Part shown: positions 11,790 to 23,647 of the stretch, one piece after another
Layout: each line of letters starts with the position of its first letter
Numbering within the stretch: position 1 is the first letter of the stretch
Assembly (NCBI GenBank): GCA_944474755.1
Contig: OX104122.1
Coordinates: 13,216,641-13,280,640, forward strand
Source of the DNA: Limnoperna fortunei
Lineage: Eukaryota; Mollusca; Bivalvia; Mytilida; Modiolidae
Reading direction: 5' to 3'
Length of the DNA: 64,000 nt
Notes under the pieces: model-generated
The model's input: the letters and a program-made list of their open reading frames with translations, nothing else
What the model was told of the DNA's origin: nothing
Database searches by the model: none
Program-made: the position numbers and the translations under genes

Positions 11790-13430
11790 CTGTCTTAATA
11801 ACTGCAAAATTTATCCAAGTAGAATTTTGCAGTGCTTCGTTTTGTACAAATTTGCGTCAATCGTTATTTGTACATCTCTGATAACATTGCGACACTGACT
11901 GGTGGATGTCACTAAGGTGATGATGACACAGAAAAAAAAAAGAAAATGAGAAAATACATATATATCATTTGTAAAAAAGCAAATTCGTCTGGTATCACCG
12001 TAGAACCTCTCTGAAATCGTATCTGTCACAAGTACAAGTTTTATAAGACGAAATACTCCAGGTGTTTGCAAAGATGTAGATGTGGTCAAGTTTAGTTGTT
12101 GTCGTGATAGACGTTGTTGACAGTACAATTTCTCTGGTGTACACTTTTTAATTATACTGTTTCGTTTTGTAGAAAAATGCCGCTAACATTTCGCCACCAA
12201 AAAGAGCAACATTGTGTATATTTTGAAAAATGAACGCTGATTGTGTCGGACGCTGAGAGTAAATCTTTCTCTTTATTCCGGAAGCAATAGTGATACCTTG
12301 CTGAATTTGTTAGCAGGTGGTGGTCATTTAGCGCAGACATATTAACTTGATAACGGAAGACTTGTTGACATTCAATATTTGGATGCATTTCTTGTATCTG
12401 GGCAACATTTGAGCGGTATTTTAGTGCGAAGGAGTATAATCAAAAGGCAAATGAGGTTAAAATAAGGCCTAATTGTGTTCCTATCTCTGATCTGTTATAC
12501 AATGCATTTTAATTGAAGGTGACATTTTAAAATTGTTCCATGCAAAATCGCCAACTGAAACTAAAAAATGTGTTTAAATACTCAAGTAACAATTGCCGCG
12601 CTTGTCTCTAACATGTTAATGATTGAGATGAAATAATGAGGGGAAAGAGTATTCTGCATAGTACACAAATCTGCTAAAACGCCTTATGACGCATCGTATG
12701 AGATTTTCTTATGATGATTCCCCGGACACCCAGAATATAATTATTTTGATGATGTATGAGCAAAGTCGATTTTTACAATAGGTGTAACAAGTCCTTAAGC
12801 AGTATCTTTATTCGAGCATAACAAAGTTATCGTGTATGACTAAATTAGTATATAAATAGCTTCTAAGCAACGAAAAATAAAATGCGCCATTCCAGTGCTC
12901 CATTACAAGATCCTTTAGAACCAACTGGTACGAATAGGACCCCAAGTCCAATTATTTCTGACTTAATGGCACTGCTAGGCCATGATGTATATCTTTTGCT
13001 TATTAAATCGTCAGCGGGGTGTATTCTATTTGGATTGTGAAGAGAAAGTACAGCATCCACAGCTCCATATTTGTCTCATACGCATGAATAATACTGAAAT
13101 CTAAACCAATCATAGGCAACGATCGCATAAGTTTTAATTTGCTCAGTAAATTGCCTCTGTGCTCGAACATTAGAACAATTAACGGCTCGTAATAAAGTAA
13201 AACCTGATCTTGTTTCATTCATTTTCATTCCCAAGTTATTTTTCTATGGATAAAGTTTAAATACGTACTATAAATGGCTTCACTACATTCATTATTTCGA
13301 TATCGATACTTTCCAACTCTAGTCCTTTCCCAATACTTCCGCTTATTATAGTGGCCATAAGGTCATAAGAACCTATATAATCTTATACAGTGTTCATCAA
13401 TCTTTTAGTCATTGTTGGTTTTCACAATGA
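11790..13430 (-). pseudogene. Mab-21/cGAS-like (cGLR) pseudogene 2, heavily decayed
   Basis: This is a relative of pseudogene 1 on the same strand, about 8.2 kb away. Matching blocks in order: 'LMFEHRGNLLSKLKLM' (13218-13003) against 'LFEQRGNALYLSSEKFKL' in copy 1; MDAVLSLHNPNRIHPADDLI and TSWPSSAIKSEIIGLGVLFV (13060-12863); a short block before the C-terminal repeats (12388-12152); and LSRQQLNLTTSTSLQTPGVF (12128-11811) against LSQLQLNMTSSTTLQRLGIL. The nucleotidyltransferase GS motif region (about 13330-13360) is eroded. Stops and frameshifts break every block. Decay is much greater than in copy 1, so it was lost earlier. Confidence 0.8.
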
Positions 13431-14515
13431 ACTATCAACTGAAAGTCATTCAGAAACAAAAACAATATTAACCGTCATTCATCATTATAGTTGCGAAGTT
13501 AATTAGACATAGATATATGCCTGTTGTGGTAAAAATGTTGATAATTTAATTAATAAGTTGGTCCGAAGACCATTCGTTGACTGCGATTAGTATTACAATG
13601 TTTCAGGCATTTTATAAAATTAATAAGCATGGACTTCAACTAAATGCGTTAAATATATGTTCAGTGCCCGGTTTCATCAAACATCTAAGATTTGTGGATA
13701 TCCTCAACTCAAATGTTGACCAATCAGATTGCTGGAAAATTAAATTTGAGGATAATCTGAAAGATTTTAAGAAAATCTAAATTTATCAAGTTTATGAAAC
13801 TAGGGTTTGGACTAGTGTTAGCAACGAGAATGAACTATAATGGATAGTGTTCTAATTAATGTATGCATACAGCTCTGATTTACAAAATGAACCTTGGTGA
13901 TTTTATCCCATCAATTTACGATTATTAACTTTTGAAGCTTTCGTCTTCTGACTATAGTAATACGACAATTGTTTGTTTGTTTATTTGAATAGGGTTAACG
14001 CCACTATCATCAGTTTTCAGGAATATCATGCGTTCATTATTTTGGAAGAGAAGCCGGAGTACCAGATGAAACCGGTTGAAATCCCTTGACTTAAGGTAGA
14101 AAAAAATGCAATTCCTTTTCGAAAACTATTATGAAAACCGACCGAACAACAAGAGCAGAAAGTCAAGTGACGATTGCAAATCTGGATTAAAATAAACATA
14201 TACAACATGAAGTATAAACCAAAACATCAGAGTAAGTAACCATATGACTCAGCATAATGTCTGATCATATTAAGTCATGATTATGATCTTATAACTTCTG
14301 AACACGTTTCGACTAATATTTAATATTTTAATTTGTAAAGCAAAAAAAAATGCCCGCTGAAACATTATTTTAATAAAAAAATCATTATTTTATTTACATA
14401 TCATTTTATCAAAATATGAACGGTCTTTGCTCTTTCACGTAGTCTTTTAAAACAAATTGTCACCGAAAGCTCCTATTTAAAACAAAATTGATAATCAACC
14501 GTCATACAGTCAATA
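13431..14515. other. Non-coding with repeat fragments
   Basis: No gene recognised. About 13975-14110 carries minus-strand SINE tail sequence (ttaacgccactatcatcag, gaagccggagtaccag). About 14130-14270 carries a sequence related to the reverse transcriptase 3' tail at 2004-2300 (ccgaccgaacaac, agaaagtcaag, atatgactcagca). Confidence 0.5.
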
Positions 14516-14519
14516 TCAG

Positions 14520-15310
14520 GTATATACACCGTTAGCATGAATGACTGCTGCAACCCTGCGTCACATACTGCCAGTAAGGCGTCTAATTTGATGAAGCGTT
14601 ATCTGTCGCCATTTCTTGTGTAATTGAGCTTTTAAATGTTGCAAGTTCTGTGGAGGAAGCTCCAGATCTTGTAATCGCCTACCCAATTGATCCCATAGAT
14701 TGGGTTGAGGTCTAGACTTCTTACATGCCACTGAAGAGTGGTCACAGCTTCGTTGTCCAGATATGCCCTAACTGCCCTGAAAAAAATGAGGTATAGCGTT
14801 GTCATCCATGAAAACAGGTCTTAACTCTAACGGGTAGTATTCAACATGAGGCCCACCTACACGTGTAAGCACGTCCCAGGTGTACATTTACCATTAAGGT
14901 TGCCATTGATTGTTACCAGATCCAGTTTGCAATCATGTGAGATACAGCCACACACCATATCTGAGCCCCCACAAAAAGGCACAGTTAGAACAATGTTTCT
15001 TGACGTATAAGCTTTGTTTTGATGCCTCCAAACGCGGGTTCGCCCATCAGTTATATGGGCGTTAAACGACTCTCCTTGACCTCAATCCTCTAGCTTTAAA
15101 ACGATTTCGTACTGTTCTGGCTGCCAGATTACGACAAGGCTACCGTTGTTGCCTGAGACAGGTGCTTGCTGCAAACGGATTTCTCAAAACCAATCTACCA
15201 AGTCTTCTATTTTCACGTTGGATTGTCACAGATGGTCGAGCAGGTCGGGAACGGTCTTTAACATCTTGCGTGGCAGCGTGTTTTCTGACCAAACAACTTA
15301 TGACTGTATA
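14520..15310 (-). pseudogene. Tc1/mariner-type transposase relic 1
   Basis: The minus strand reads, with frame changes, as a DDE transposase: a GGSDMVCGCISHDCKLDLV block (about 14990-14930), 'VINGNLN', then the MDDNA block (about 14815) holding a catalytic acid, AVRAYLDNEAVTTLQWHVRS, LDLNPI, and a C-terminal HQIRRLTGSM...RRVAAVIHANG (about 14600-14530). Stops and frameshifts make it inactive. Terminal inverted repeats could not be placed. A block at about 15620-15740 (IAKSLKVSMAIGRISEAQK) could be a displaced N-terminal DNA-binding part, but this is uncertain. Confidence 0.75.
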
Positions 15311-15454
15311 ATGATAGCTAAGCTGACGTCCTATTGCCTTGTAAATGAAGGTAATAACGAAACACTGATAAAACTGTCAAAACAGACAATCCGCAAATTA
15401 AATTCCGAACAAACGGCAATTCCAGCATCAACAACCAAAAATACAGTAACCACA

Positions 15455-15545
15455 GCAATGGTCCTGACTTGGTACAGGTATTTCAAAAGAAATGGTGGGC
15501 TAAACCAGGTTTTATTACATGCCAAACGTCCCACTTCCATTGCTG
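15455..15545 (+). repeat. Dispersed repeat, copy 2
   Basis: 'gtacaggtatttcaaaagaa' through 'catgccaaacgtcccac' matches 8443-8545 in the opposite orientation. The parent element is unknown. Confidence 0.5.
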
Positions 15546-15559
15546 TAGTATTTGAGTTG

Positions 15560-16390
15560 GTTAGTTGATTAAAATGGATAGGTATTATCTACCACTAGTC
15601 AATAATAGGTGTATCCAACAATCATCGTAGCACACAAGACACACCTATAGATTTGCTTCTGTGCTTCTGATATACGCCCTATTGCCATGCTTACTTTTAA
15701 TGATTTGGCAATTAGAAATTCGGGATTTAAATACTGATATGTTGCACGAACAAATAGTCCACTTTGGACGTGATAAAGGGAGCAAGCTTCACGTTGACAA
15801 AAAAACCGCAATTGATTAAAATTTCACACCTGAACGCTCACATCCTCTTAGTTATACATTAAAGAATAAATACTGACCAAAATCATCAAAATTAAAACTT
15901 TATTTATAACAAACGAAAAACAAAAATATTCGGGGACGCTTAACTTTTTTCGGGTGTATATATTGGTGTTTACTTCATATCAGTTCATTTTAAGAATGAA
16001 CATTAACGCCAACTTTTATCGCGTCCTTTGAAAAGGCATAAAATTCGCAAAAGCTGGATTATTGCTTCTCCGATGGAATCAAAATATATAGTTAAAATGA
16101 CTTGTGTACAGTAGAATAGTGCAAGCAAGAGTCTGTGAAAAGGTCAAAATCAATAGTCTGACAAGGAGCATAACACATCTATCATAGACAGGAGGCATTA
16201 TGACTTCATGTCAAAAATTCAATAGTAGATTTTATGTGTCATCAAAACTCACCATTGATAAATAATATAAAATGAATTTAACGTATGTTGAATCCATATA
16301 ATGTTTTTATTTCTATGCATTTAAAGCGACTTTTAACATCGAATCCATATCCGGCGTCTACGCTATGTACATTGTAATAACATTACTTAC
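15560..16390. other. No gene recognised
   Basis: AT-rich spacer. Apart from the possible transposase N-terminal fragment mentioned for Tc1 relic 1, nothing can be assigned. Confidence 0.4.
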
Positions 16391-16394
16391 ATAA

Positions 16395-16560
16395 AATCCA
16401 GTGACCTCGGTTGCTGAGTGGTTAGGGTAGTTTGGGTAGTTAGCAACGCTAAGGTTGCAGGTTCAACTATCACAGAATTCAGCGTGCGCTCAACTCCAAT
16501 CTTAATTGACAAAAGATCAGGGTTTTCTTCAGCTATATGTAGCTGAAATATACATAAGTA
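16395..16560 (+). repeat. tRNA-derived SINE fragment
   Basis: Shows a damaged head (gacctcggttgctgagtgg), a B-box-like 'gcaggttcaac', then 'caactccaatcttaattgac' and 'agctgaaat'. The internal part that follows in full copies is deleted. Confidence 0.65.
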
Positions 16561-17334
16561 TCGTTTCAAGTGTTGTATGGCAACATCATTTAAGATATAA
16601 CGATGTGTATTTTTAGTTATTACGTGATTTTGTTCTCAACATTACAGAACTTGGTAGATGATAAGTTTAAATGTTTAAATCGAAAATATTCTATATGTTA
16701 CTCATTCACTTTTTATTCATAGCTATGGGATGTTCCGAAACAACCCTGTCTGTAGCGACAATATCTTCTTGATTACTACCTGCTGTTGTATTGTTTGTAT
16801 TATTTAACATGGTTTCAGCGCATAAATAATACTACTAATATAAAATGAATGTTACCGATCATATATAGGACCTATTATTAGTTAGTAATACACAAGCGTT
16901 GAAAACATTCAAAGTATTTTAGGCATTCAGCTTGTTATTAGTTTCACAAGACAAGAAACAATTTTGTCTTCAAATGAAAGACGCCTCGGATTCATTTAAC
17001 AAAGCGTTTCTTTGAATTTTGAATAACGTTACTTTTTTGTAATGTTACAGCTATATTTGATTATTTATTTGCTATTGGGTAAAGGAGACGACAGTGTTTA
17101 CATGAACGTAATCAGTATTAGAAAAGTACGAGCAATAGATGACGAACTATCTTAATAACTTGGACACAGGTTTTAACCCAATCAAAAAGGTTTTAAATAC
17201 CACGTGAAATGATACCGTCACTGAATGTATGTGGCAAAAATATGGTGTCACTTTATGTGCGATGTTTTAATGAGACGATTGCTACATAAAGTAACATACA
17301 CAATATGGGAAATCATGTAAAGTGGCATAATATA
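16561..17334. other. No gene recognised
   Basis: AT-rich sequence between two SINE fragments, with no motif I can assign. Confidence 0.4.
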
Positions 17335-17470
17335 ATACAATTCTGTGTATTGATTGCCAGTTTTCCATCCTGAGATCGGCGGGTGTTTTCCTGGTACTCC
17401 TACTTCCTCCCCAATAAAAACTGGACGTTCTGATATAACTGAAAAATTGCTGAAGGTGAAAGTAATATGG
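17335..17470 (+). repeat. SINE 3'-half fragment
   Basis: Contains 'gattgccagttttcc', 'ggtactcctacttcctcccc', 'aataaaaactggacg' and 'ctgaaaaattgctgaagg', the downstream half of the SINE. The tRNA-like head is absent. Confidence 0.65.
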
Positions 17471-17499
17471 ACAATCAATGTTGACAATACGAAAATTGG

Positions 17500-18440
17500 G
17501 GAGGGGTAGGATCTTCGAAAGTCTTATGGCATGGTTATGAGACGGGGCTAGGATTTCTCCCGCTTCTATGCATTCATGAATAGTATATGTAGACCTGCAC
17601 CTGGTATAAGACGACTGGTGCTCTAAGGTAAAATCATCTTTCGAAAAAGTTTCAAAATTTGGTAAAAGTCAGTCCAAGTTGCAATAATGTAAGAGTGGAG
17701 TACGTTCTTTCAAAGTCATATGGTAAAGTGTGAAAGAACAAACGACGAGTACAATTAGGCCTCCCTCGAGTTTCGGGTTAATTGAAATGTCTTGGCTTTT
17801 CAAATTCGACATTGCGAAAAAGTAAGGATACTCTTTCTGAAAGTCATATGGCATAATTTGTAATTGGGCTAGACTTTCTCTCTTCAATTTATGATTGAAG
17901 AGTACTTTTAGGCCTACCCCGGGTATAAGCCGTTTGGTGGCATAAGACGTTTTGAAAGTCATATGGCATAGTGCTCGACGAGGCTGGCAATGATTTTTCT
18001 ATAAATGAAGAGGACATTTACGACTATTTTACCTATCTAACATATCCGACGAAAACCTATATACAAGGGAATGGCAATTTTGAAACTTTTTCAATTTTGG
18101 CGGCTCATCTCTTTTCTCATCCTGAGGTGACTTTTGATAAATGAAAATTTCTTACCAAACCGGAAGTTGATGCCATTTTCAGGGACAAGTCTGCATATGA
18201 CTCATGGTAAAGTGTTTACGGCTGATAATTTGAGATTTTTACTCACCCCGTCTCACACTATGCCGTATGACTTTCAAAGAGCCTACTCTTTTTGTAATGT
18301 AAAAAATGGTAGAATGTCAAATGCCTTAGGCCACCTGTTGGCTGAAACCCGGGGTATGCTACATGTACTCTTCTTTTATACCTTGTTGTAAGAAAGGCTG
18401 TCCCCATCTCACACGTTGCTTTAAAGAGCCTACATACCTT
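17500..18440. repeat. Complex repeat block with inverted halves
   Basis: Units built around 'gaaagtcatatggcat' and 'ggcctaccccgggtataag' recur at about 17515, 17710, 17840 and 17950 on the plus strand. The reverse complement of the same units (tatgccgtatgactttcaaa, aacccggggtatgct, cctactctttttgtaatg) follows at about 18250-18440. The turning point is near 18020-18200. This is a tandem repeat with an inverted arm, of unknown parent. The open frames inside it are by-products. Confidence 0.65.
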
Positions 18441-18472
18441 TTTCGTAATGCAAATAAGGTATTATAGTCCTT

Positions 18473-18733
18473 TCAGTGGCGGATCCAGGGGGCGTAGGGG
18501 CGTACGCCCCCCTTTCAAAAAAGAGAACAGGGAGGGCAAAAATGTAATCCCCGCTCGTCCTCGCCATAAATTAATGCATTAACGGGACTAATTCGTTTAT
18601 TATGATATCTCTGTTGTATATACTGTACCAAATAAAGGTTACTGAACACAAAAAACATTGTTCGTGTCCGTTCTTTTCCGATATCCCCTTTTTACGCCCC
18701 CTTTCGAAAATCCTGTATTCGCCCCTGCCTTTT
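18473..18733. mobile_element. MITE with imperfect terminal inverted repeats
   Basis: The left end CAGTGGCGGATCCAGGGGGC mirrors the right end 'aatcctgtattcgcccctg' in reverse complement with several mismatches, and GC-rich runs (gtaggggcgtacgcccccc / acgccccctttcg) sit just inside both ends. The length of about 260 bases and lack of coding capacity fit a non-autonomous DNA transposon. I could not define a clean target-site duplication. Confidence 0.55.
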
Positions 18734-18781
18734 CTTAATACGATCAGTTTACAAGTAATAGCATACATTTAACTGAGAGGC

Positions 18782-19054
18782 CTTGGTTTTTTTTGTTTGT
18801 TTGAATGGTGTTTTAACGCCACTTTCAGCAATTTTTCAGCTATTTCATGGCGTCCAGTTTTTATTGGGGGAGGAAGCCGGAGTACCCGGAGAGAACCCCC
18901 GACCTGCGGTAGGAAAACTGGCAATCCTTGTCAATTAAGATTGGAGTCGAGTACACCCTGCCTGCAGTGAGAATCGAACCCGCAATCTCAGTGTTGACAG
19001 ACCACGTAATCAATAGTAAACGAACTACCTTGACCACTCGGCCACCGAGGCCCC
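18782..19054 (-). mobile_element. tRNA-derived SINE, minus strand (head-to-head pair, left)
   Basis: Read on the minus strand it starts GGGGCCTCGGTGGCCGAGTG (A box TGGCCGAGTGG), has the B box 'gcgggttcgattctc', the body 'caatcttaattgacaagg', 'ccaataaaaactggacgcca' and 'agctgaaaaattgctgaaag', and ends in a 'caaacaaacaaa' tail. RNA polymerase III internal promoter boxes derived from a Leu/Ser-type tRNA are the family's usual driver. The 5' end lies only a few bases from the 5' end of the next copy. Confidence 0.85.
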
Positions 19055-19057
19055 GAG

Positions 19058-19372
19058 AGGCCTTGGTGGCCGAGTGGTTAAGGTAGTTTGTCTACTGTTG
19101 ATCACGTGGTCTGTCAACACAGAGGTTGCGGGTTTGATTTTGACGGCGGCAGGGTGTACTCGGCTGCAATCTTAATTGACAAGGATTGCCAGTTATCCTA
19201 ACGAAGGTCGGGGGTTTTCACCGGGTACTCTTACTTCCCCCCTCTATAAAAACTGGACGCCATGATATAGCTGAAAAAAATTTAGTTAAATGTTTTGTTT
19301 GTTTGAATAATGTTTAACATCACGTTAAAACATCATTCAAACAAACAAAACATTTAACTAAAAATTTTATTT
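19058..19372 (+). mobile_element. tRNA-derived SINE, plus strand (head-to-head pair, right) with inverted tail
   Basis: Starts 'aggccttggtggccgagtgg' and carries a B-box-like 'gcgggtttgattttg', then the SINE body to 'actggacgccatgatatagc'. After the tail, 19275-19318 and 19324-19369 form a second near-perfect palindrome (tttagttaaatgttttgttt and its reverse complement), so the 3' end also folds back. The copy is more diverged than its left partner. Confidence 0.8.
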
Positions 19373-19599
19373 TTGGAACAGGCGATCGGTGTAACATGGG
19401 ATAGGTTGAAAATAATATTTTGTTCTGAAACTATTACTGCCATATTTTGTTGATATTGTGTAGCCATTTCTTTTAGACCTTTAATATACCGGTAATTACC
19501 TGATTTATTTAATGACAAAGACTTGCTACCGTTTTGTTAAATATGGTTTTTGTTGTTGTAGTTAGGTTCATGGAAGCCTTATAGAAGATGTTACCGCTA

Positions 19600-19760
19600 T
19601 ATCATGGCATGCAGTTTTGTTTAGAGAGGAAGTCGGAGTACCAGTTAAAAAGATTGACAAGAAAGAGGCAAATCCTTGTCTATGGTAAGGTTGTAGCTTA
19701 CCATTTTGTAATACGTAAGACCCAAACCCGCAACCTAATTGTTGACAGGCACACATAGTA
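19600..19760 (-). repeat. Decayed SINE, minus strand
   Basis: Blocks 'atatcatggcatgcagtttt', 'gaggaagtcggagtacc', 'aacccgcaacctaattgttg' and 'acaggcacac' match the reverse complement of the SINE body and B-box region. The head is eroded. Confidence 0.6.
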
Positions 19761-20159
19761 GACTATAAATAACTCTTAGTTTTAGAGTTACAGAGGTATC
19801 TCGCTGTGGTCATTAGTATTAATTAACACATATATGGCATATATTTAACAAACATTAAGAGTTGGTGACGCAACCGGGGCTATTCATTCTCTATCTATCT
19901 TTTAACACAATGTAATTGTATTATGAGTTATTGAAAGTTTGAGAAAAAAAAAACACATTTAACACAAGGTAGCGTAATTTATGCGATGATTACTTGCATA
20001 CTCCGAAAACTTGTTTTTCGGACTGTAATTTCTCAGCAATCGACTTAAGCACTTAATTGTGCCTATACTGTACTATGGAACTAAATAAATTTCCTTTACT
20101 GTACATACGTGGATCAATGTAACGTTTTCATGAGAAAATAATTATTAAATAAAGACAAA

Positions 20160-21000
20160 CCGGGTACCGTTTCATAAAACGATCGCAAACGTACGGTTAG
20201 ACGTTAATCGGACGTAACGCACACGCAGTATTTTCATACCGTTTCATAAAACAATCGTTCATAACGATAATCGTTATTTGAATGATTTATTGATTAATGG
20301 TGTTTAACGCCCGAGCAGCAATGTTTCAGCTATATTCAGGCGATGAACATGAAATGGATGATAAAATGAACATGAAATAATGATGAATGAAAATGGGATG
20401 TGACACAAGGAAAAATAGGGGTAACGGATTTTAGATTGCCACTTGCAAATGGGAGGATGGATAGGGTCGGGCAATTTAGCCTCCTGTAGCGGGATCGAAA
20501 TCCCTACTCATATCGAATACTACAGCAGCTTTCTTTAACGTGCGAGGAACGTGGCATTTTTCCCAACACGGTGCACTAATATGGTTTGCGGTCAGGTTTT
20601 CCGTATTATGGCCTGACAACCCCAGCTTGCCAGGGGTACCCCATTCAACCACCTGGGGCACACATCCCAGTCAGTCTTTAGGCAAACTGACCTGACACGC
20701 CGGTCAGGGTACTGGGCGATATAAAGTCGCCTTTTACGACAAGCTAGCGCGACTGCGGTCTATTCTTTTAGCCACCCGGATCCCGCACGGGGCTAATCGT
20801 TATTTGAGTGTGAATCGTAATCGTTAACTACTTGTACCCACAGCTGCCGCTAAGTAAACGCTAACAAGTATGACGGCGCTTGTTGCAAATTCTTATGTTC
20901 GCCGTAGAGGTTTAACTAACATTATGGACACTCTAAACGATTTTGAAATAATTTCAAGATAAAAGCTAGATCAGGTAACAATATTTGAAATTTTTTGCAA
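20160..21000 (+). pseudogene. Possible PIF/Harbinger transposon relic split by a retroposon
   Basis: A repeated terminal-like motif 'taccgtttcataaaacgatc' occurs at about 20164 and 20238. Downstream of the inserted retroposon, a short frame from about 20869 reads MTALVANSYVRRRGLTNIMD and TLNDFEIISR, then a stop, then LDQVTIFEI. The LNDFEIISR.LDQVTIFEI pattern resembles the N-terminal helical part of Harbinger transposase-derived proteins. The nuclease domain is absent here. The assignment rests on this short block and is tentative. Confidence 0.4.
20285..20793 (-). mobile_element. Retroposon (SINE-like) with 17-bp target-site duplication
   Basis: The insert is bounded by TAATCGTTATTTGAATG (20268-20284) and TAATCGTTATTTGAGTG (20794-20810), 16 of 17 bases identical. 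The minus-strand tail 'ggcgttaaacaccattaatc' resembles the tail of the tRNA-SINEs. The body shares blocks with 40590-41002 and 22215-22385 (acgtgcgaggaacgtggca, cggtcaggttttccgtatta, ggcctgacaacccc). No coding capacity. Mobilisation by a LINE is inferred from the long direct repeat. Confidence 0.8.
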
Positions 21001-22214
21001 GGCTTTTAAAATTTAATTTTTTAAAATTAAAAGTTTATTCATTTATATTTAATTTGCACATTGAAAATACAGTGCAAATATTTCTAAATTTATTTTAGGC
21101 CTATAAGGGTCATTATAAAAAAATGTAGATATTTGTGTGATAGTACAATACTCTTTATGTTTATTGGTGTAAATAAATTTAAAGGTTTTCGTTTTGTAGT
21201 TCGGGATTGTAAAAAATAGTTTTCTAACAAAAAATGAAACTTTTTCGATTATATCTTCGAGTTCATTTCGCTCTGAAGAGGTCACATTCAGTAATAACTA
21301 CGTGTGACTTTCCCGTTGTATTAAAGATTGATCTAATTATCTTTTTAGTAAACACATATTTTAATTCTTTTCGTTACATATTTTTTTCTACCACATGTGT
21401 TCTTTTAAATAACAACACATTTTGATCGAACATTTACAGATTCTGGAAAAATATTTTATAACAACCAATGTGCTTTCGCCGCGTCCCTTTTGTTACTGAG
21501 TTTATTAACAATTAAGTAATTGTTGTCTCTGTTATTGCCGAGCCTAACCAATAGTTTTTCCTTAAAGTACGCATTCCTCTCAGAAATTATGGGTATTAAA
21601 GCAAACAATTTGATGATATTTTTCCATCGAATTCGTAATCAAAGGGATAACGCGATAGCGTAATTTTTATTTCTGTCCTTAAAGTTACTGCCTTTTTTAA
21701 GCACTAAACATAACAATGTAGAACACCAGGCTGATCCATTCTCCAGGGAGAATCAATTTAAAAAAAATTAGAAATACCAATGAATATGTCCCTTGTGGAA
21801 CTGTGACCGATTTTGTAACACAAGAGACGAATGTATACTTTTCTCCTTTTTCCGAGATATAAATGATTTTAAATCACCACAAAAAACAATAAAATACCGT
21901 GTATTAACATAATGAATACCAAAAGACGAAATTTAAAGGGAAACAAACATGACCATTACCTTTAGAGAAAATGTAACAAAACAATGCTATTTTTTAAATT
22001 GAATTATCCATATAGGAACCCCATTTATTAACTGAAACATATAAGAAACGTCAAACATTTTAAACAATATGAAGATTGAACATATATGTCAAAAATGAAC
22101 AAACAAATCTAACTTGAATGTGTATATTAATGGTACTTGAAATTTTTGTACACGCAAATTGATCAATGAAATATCGCTTCCGGCTGCATCTAGCCTACCC
22201 TTATCGACATCTAT
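21001..22214. other. No gene recognised
   Basis: AT-rich. The open frames at 21049-21285 and 21234-21425 on opposite strands have no recognisable motif and overlap each other. Confidence 0.4.
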
Positions 22215-22385
22215 TAAAATAGTCTTTATTGCGCAAGAGCGTTGCGCACTTCAAACACCTTAACCCAGTGCAGTCCGCGGCCTGGCTTTCCTTATTATGA
22301 CCTGAAAAACCCCAAAACGAGAGCATCCTTTATCTGCAACCTGAAGACGCGTTGGGCAGCTCTGTGAACACTCACAATATTATCC
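22215..22385 (-). repeat. Fragment of the 20.3-kb retroposon family
   Basis: 'ccagtgcagtccgcggcctg', 'gctttccttattatgacctg' and 'gaagacgcgttgggcagctc' match the corresponding part of the copy at 40590-41002 in the same orientation. Both ends of the element are missing. Confidence 0.6.
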
Positions 22386-23647
22386 CAGCCAATATTTATG
22401 AATTATTAAGAGACAACACAGCTGACCATGACATTATGTACAAATGTTATTTATCTTATCAGTTTATGTGTCACTTGTATTCCTCGTTTTGATTTGTATG
22501 TACACATACATCTGTTAAGTTAATGAAATCAGTTATGCATTTTATTGGACATTTTCTCGTTGTAGTTTTGTTGGGGAGCTGTATACAAACTGACGACAGT
22601 ATAAAGGAAGAATGAATCGTGGATGCACTATTACGACGAGTTTCTGCCATAGAGTTTAAAATTCGTAATATGCTGAGGACAAACACACTGGAGATTGATA
22701 AAATAAAAGCACGATTAGATGTCATCTTCAATTCAACACTTTTTTCATCGGTATGGCTAATCGAAATAATTGAATTGTTTTTTGAATATATTACTGGGAT
22801 AATACTGGAACGTTATTGGTTTTTTATGCGTGCCCTACTGGGCTGCCTCACGCGTCCCAACAGAAGATAGAAGGGGCCCTTAGATAATAATATTAAAAGC
22901 CTGTATACGAAAAATAGTTAGCGACGTGTTCGGAGCGTGCAAGTAAAGACCCCTTGTTTTCGTGTCAATAAGATTAGGCTGTTTGTATGCTATAAAGGGC
23001 TGAATTTTTTATCTCCGTAATTTTAAAGTTCTAATCAAGATTATGTGCCATATTTGTCCTCTTATTACTCTTTTTAATAAAAGTGTCAATCAATCAGTTA
23101 AATATATTATTATTTGTGTGTTGTTAGAGGTATGTTCCAAATGTAGTGTGACAATTGATTGTTTTTCTACTTAAAAAAAAGAACTCTTTATTTGCATTCG
23201 TCCAAAGTGTGAAGTAACGAGGCAAAAAACTTAAAGTAGTGAGATATGTTAGTCTGATAATATACAGTTTGAGTCTAATTATATAATACTTATTTATGAA
23301 ATTTATACAATGTGCATTGGTACATGTGAGAACATATAGATTTTTGTTGGACTTTAATTCTTGTTGCTGGATTATATTAACATTTTGCTGGATTAAATAT
23401 ACGTGTGTAACATATTTGGAAACATCATTATTATTATTGAATTTAATATTTCGAACAAGTTGACTTATTAAATGCAGACTATTTATAAGTTCAACTTATT
23501 TTGGATATCAGATTTGGAATTTCGTTTATTGATTGGACAATTCGTATAAGACAACAGTGGCACTTCGAAAGACAGTTAAGTAAACTTGATTCTTTATTAT
23601 TGTAATTTGTTAATTATTTAACTGTATTCAATAAATATTTAAATATA
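22386..23647. other. No gene recognised
   Basis: AT-rich sequence. The overlapping opposite-strand frames at 22471-22870 show no known motif. No repeat structure was identified by eye. Confidence 0.4.

Noticed and set aside
18571..18768. Open frame over the MITE at 18.5-18.7 kb
   Set aside because: It spans the inverted-repeat ends of the element and has no coding signature.
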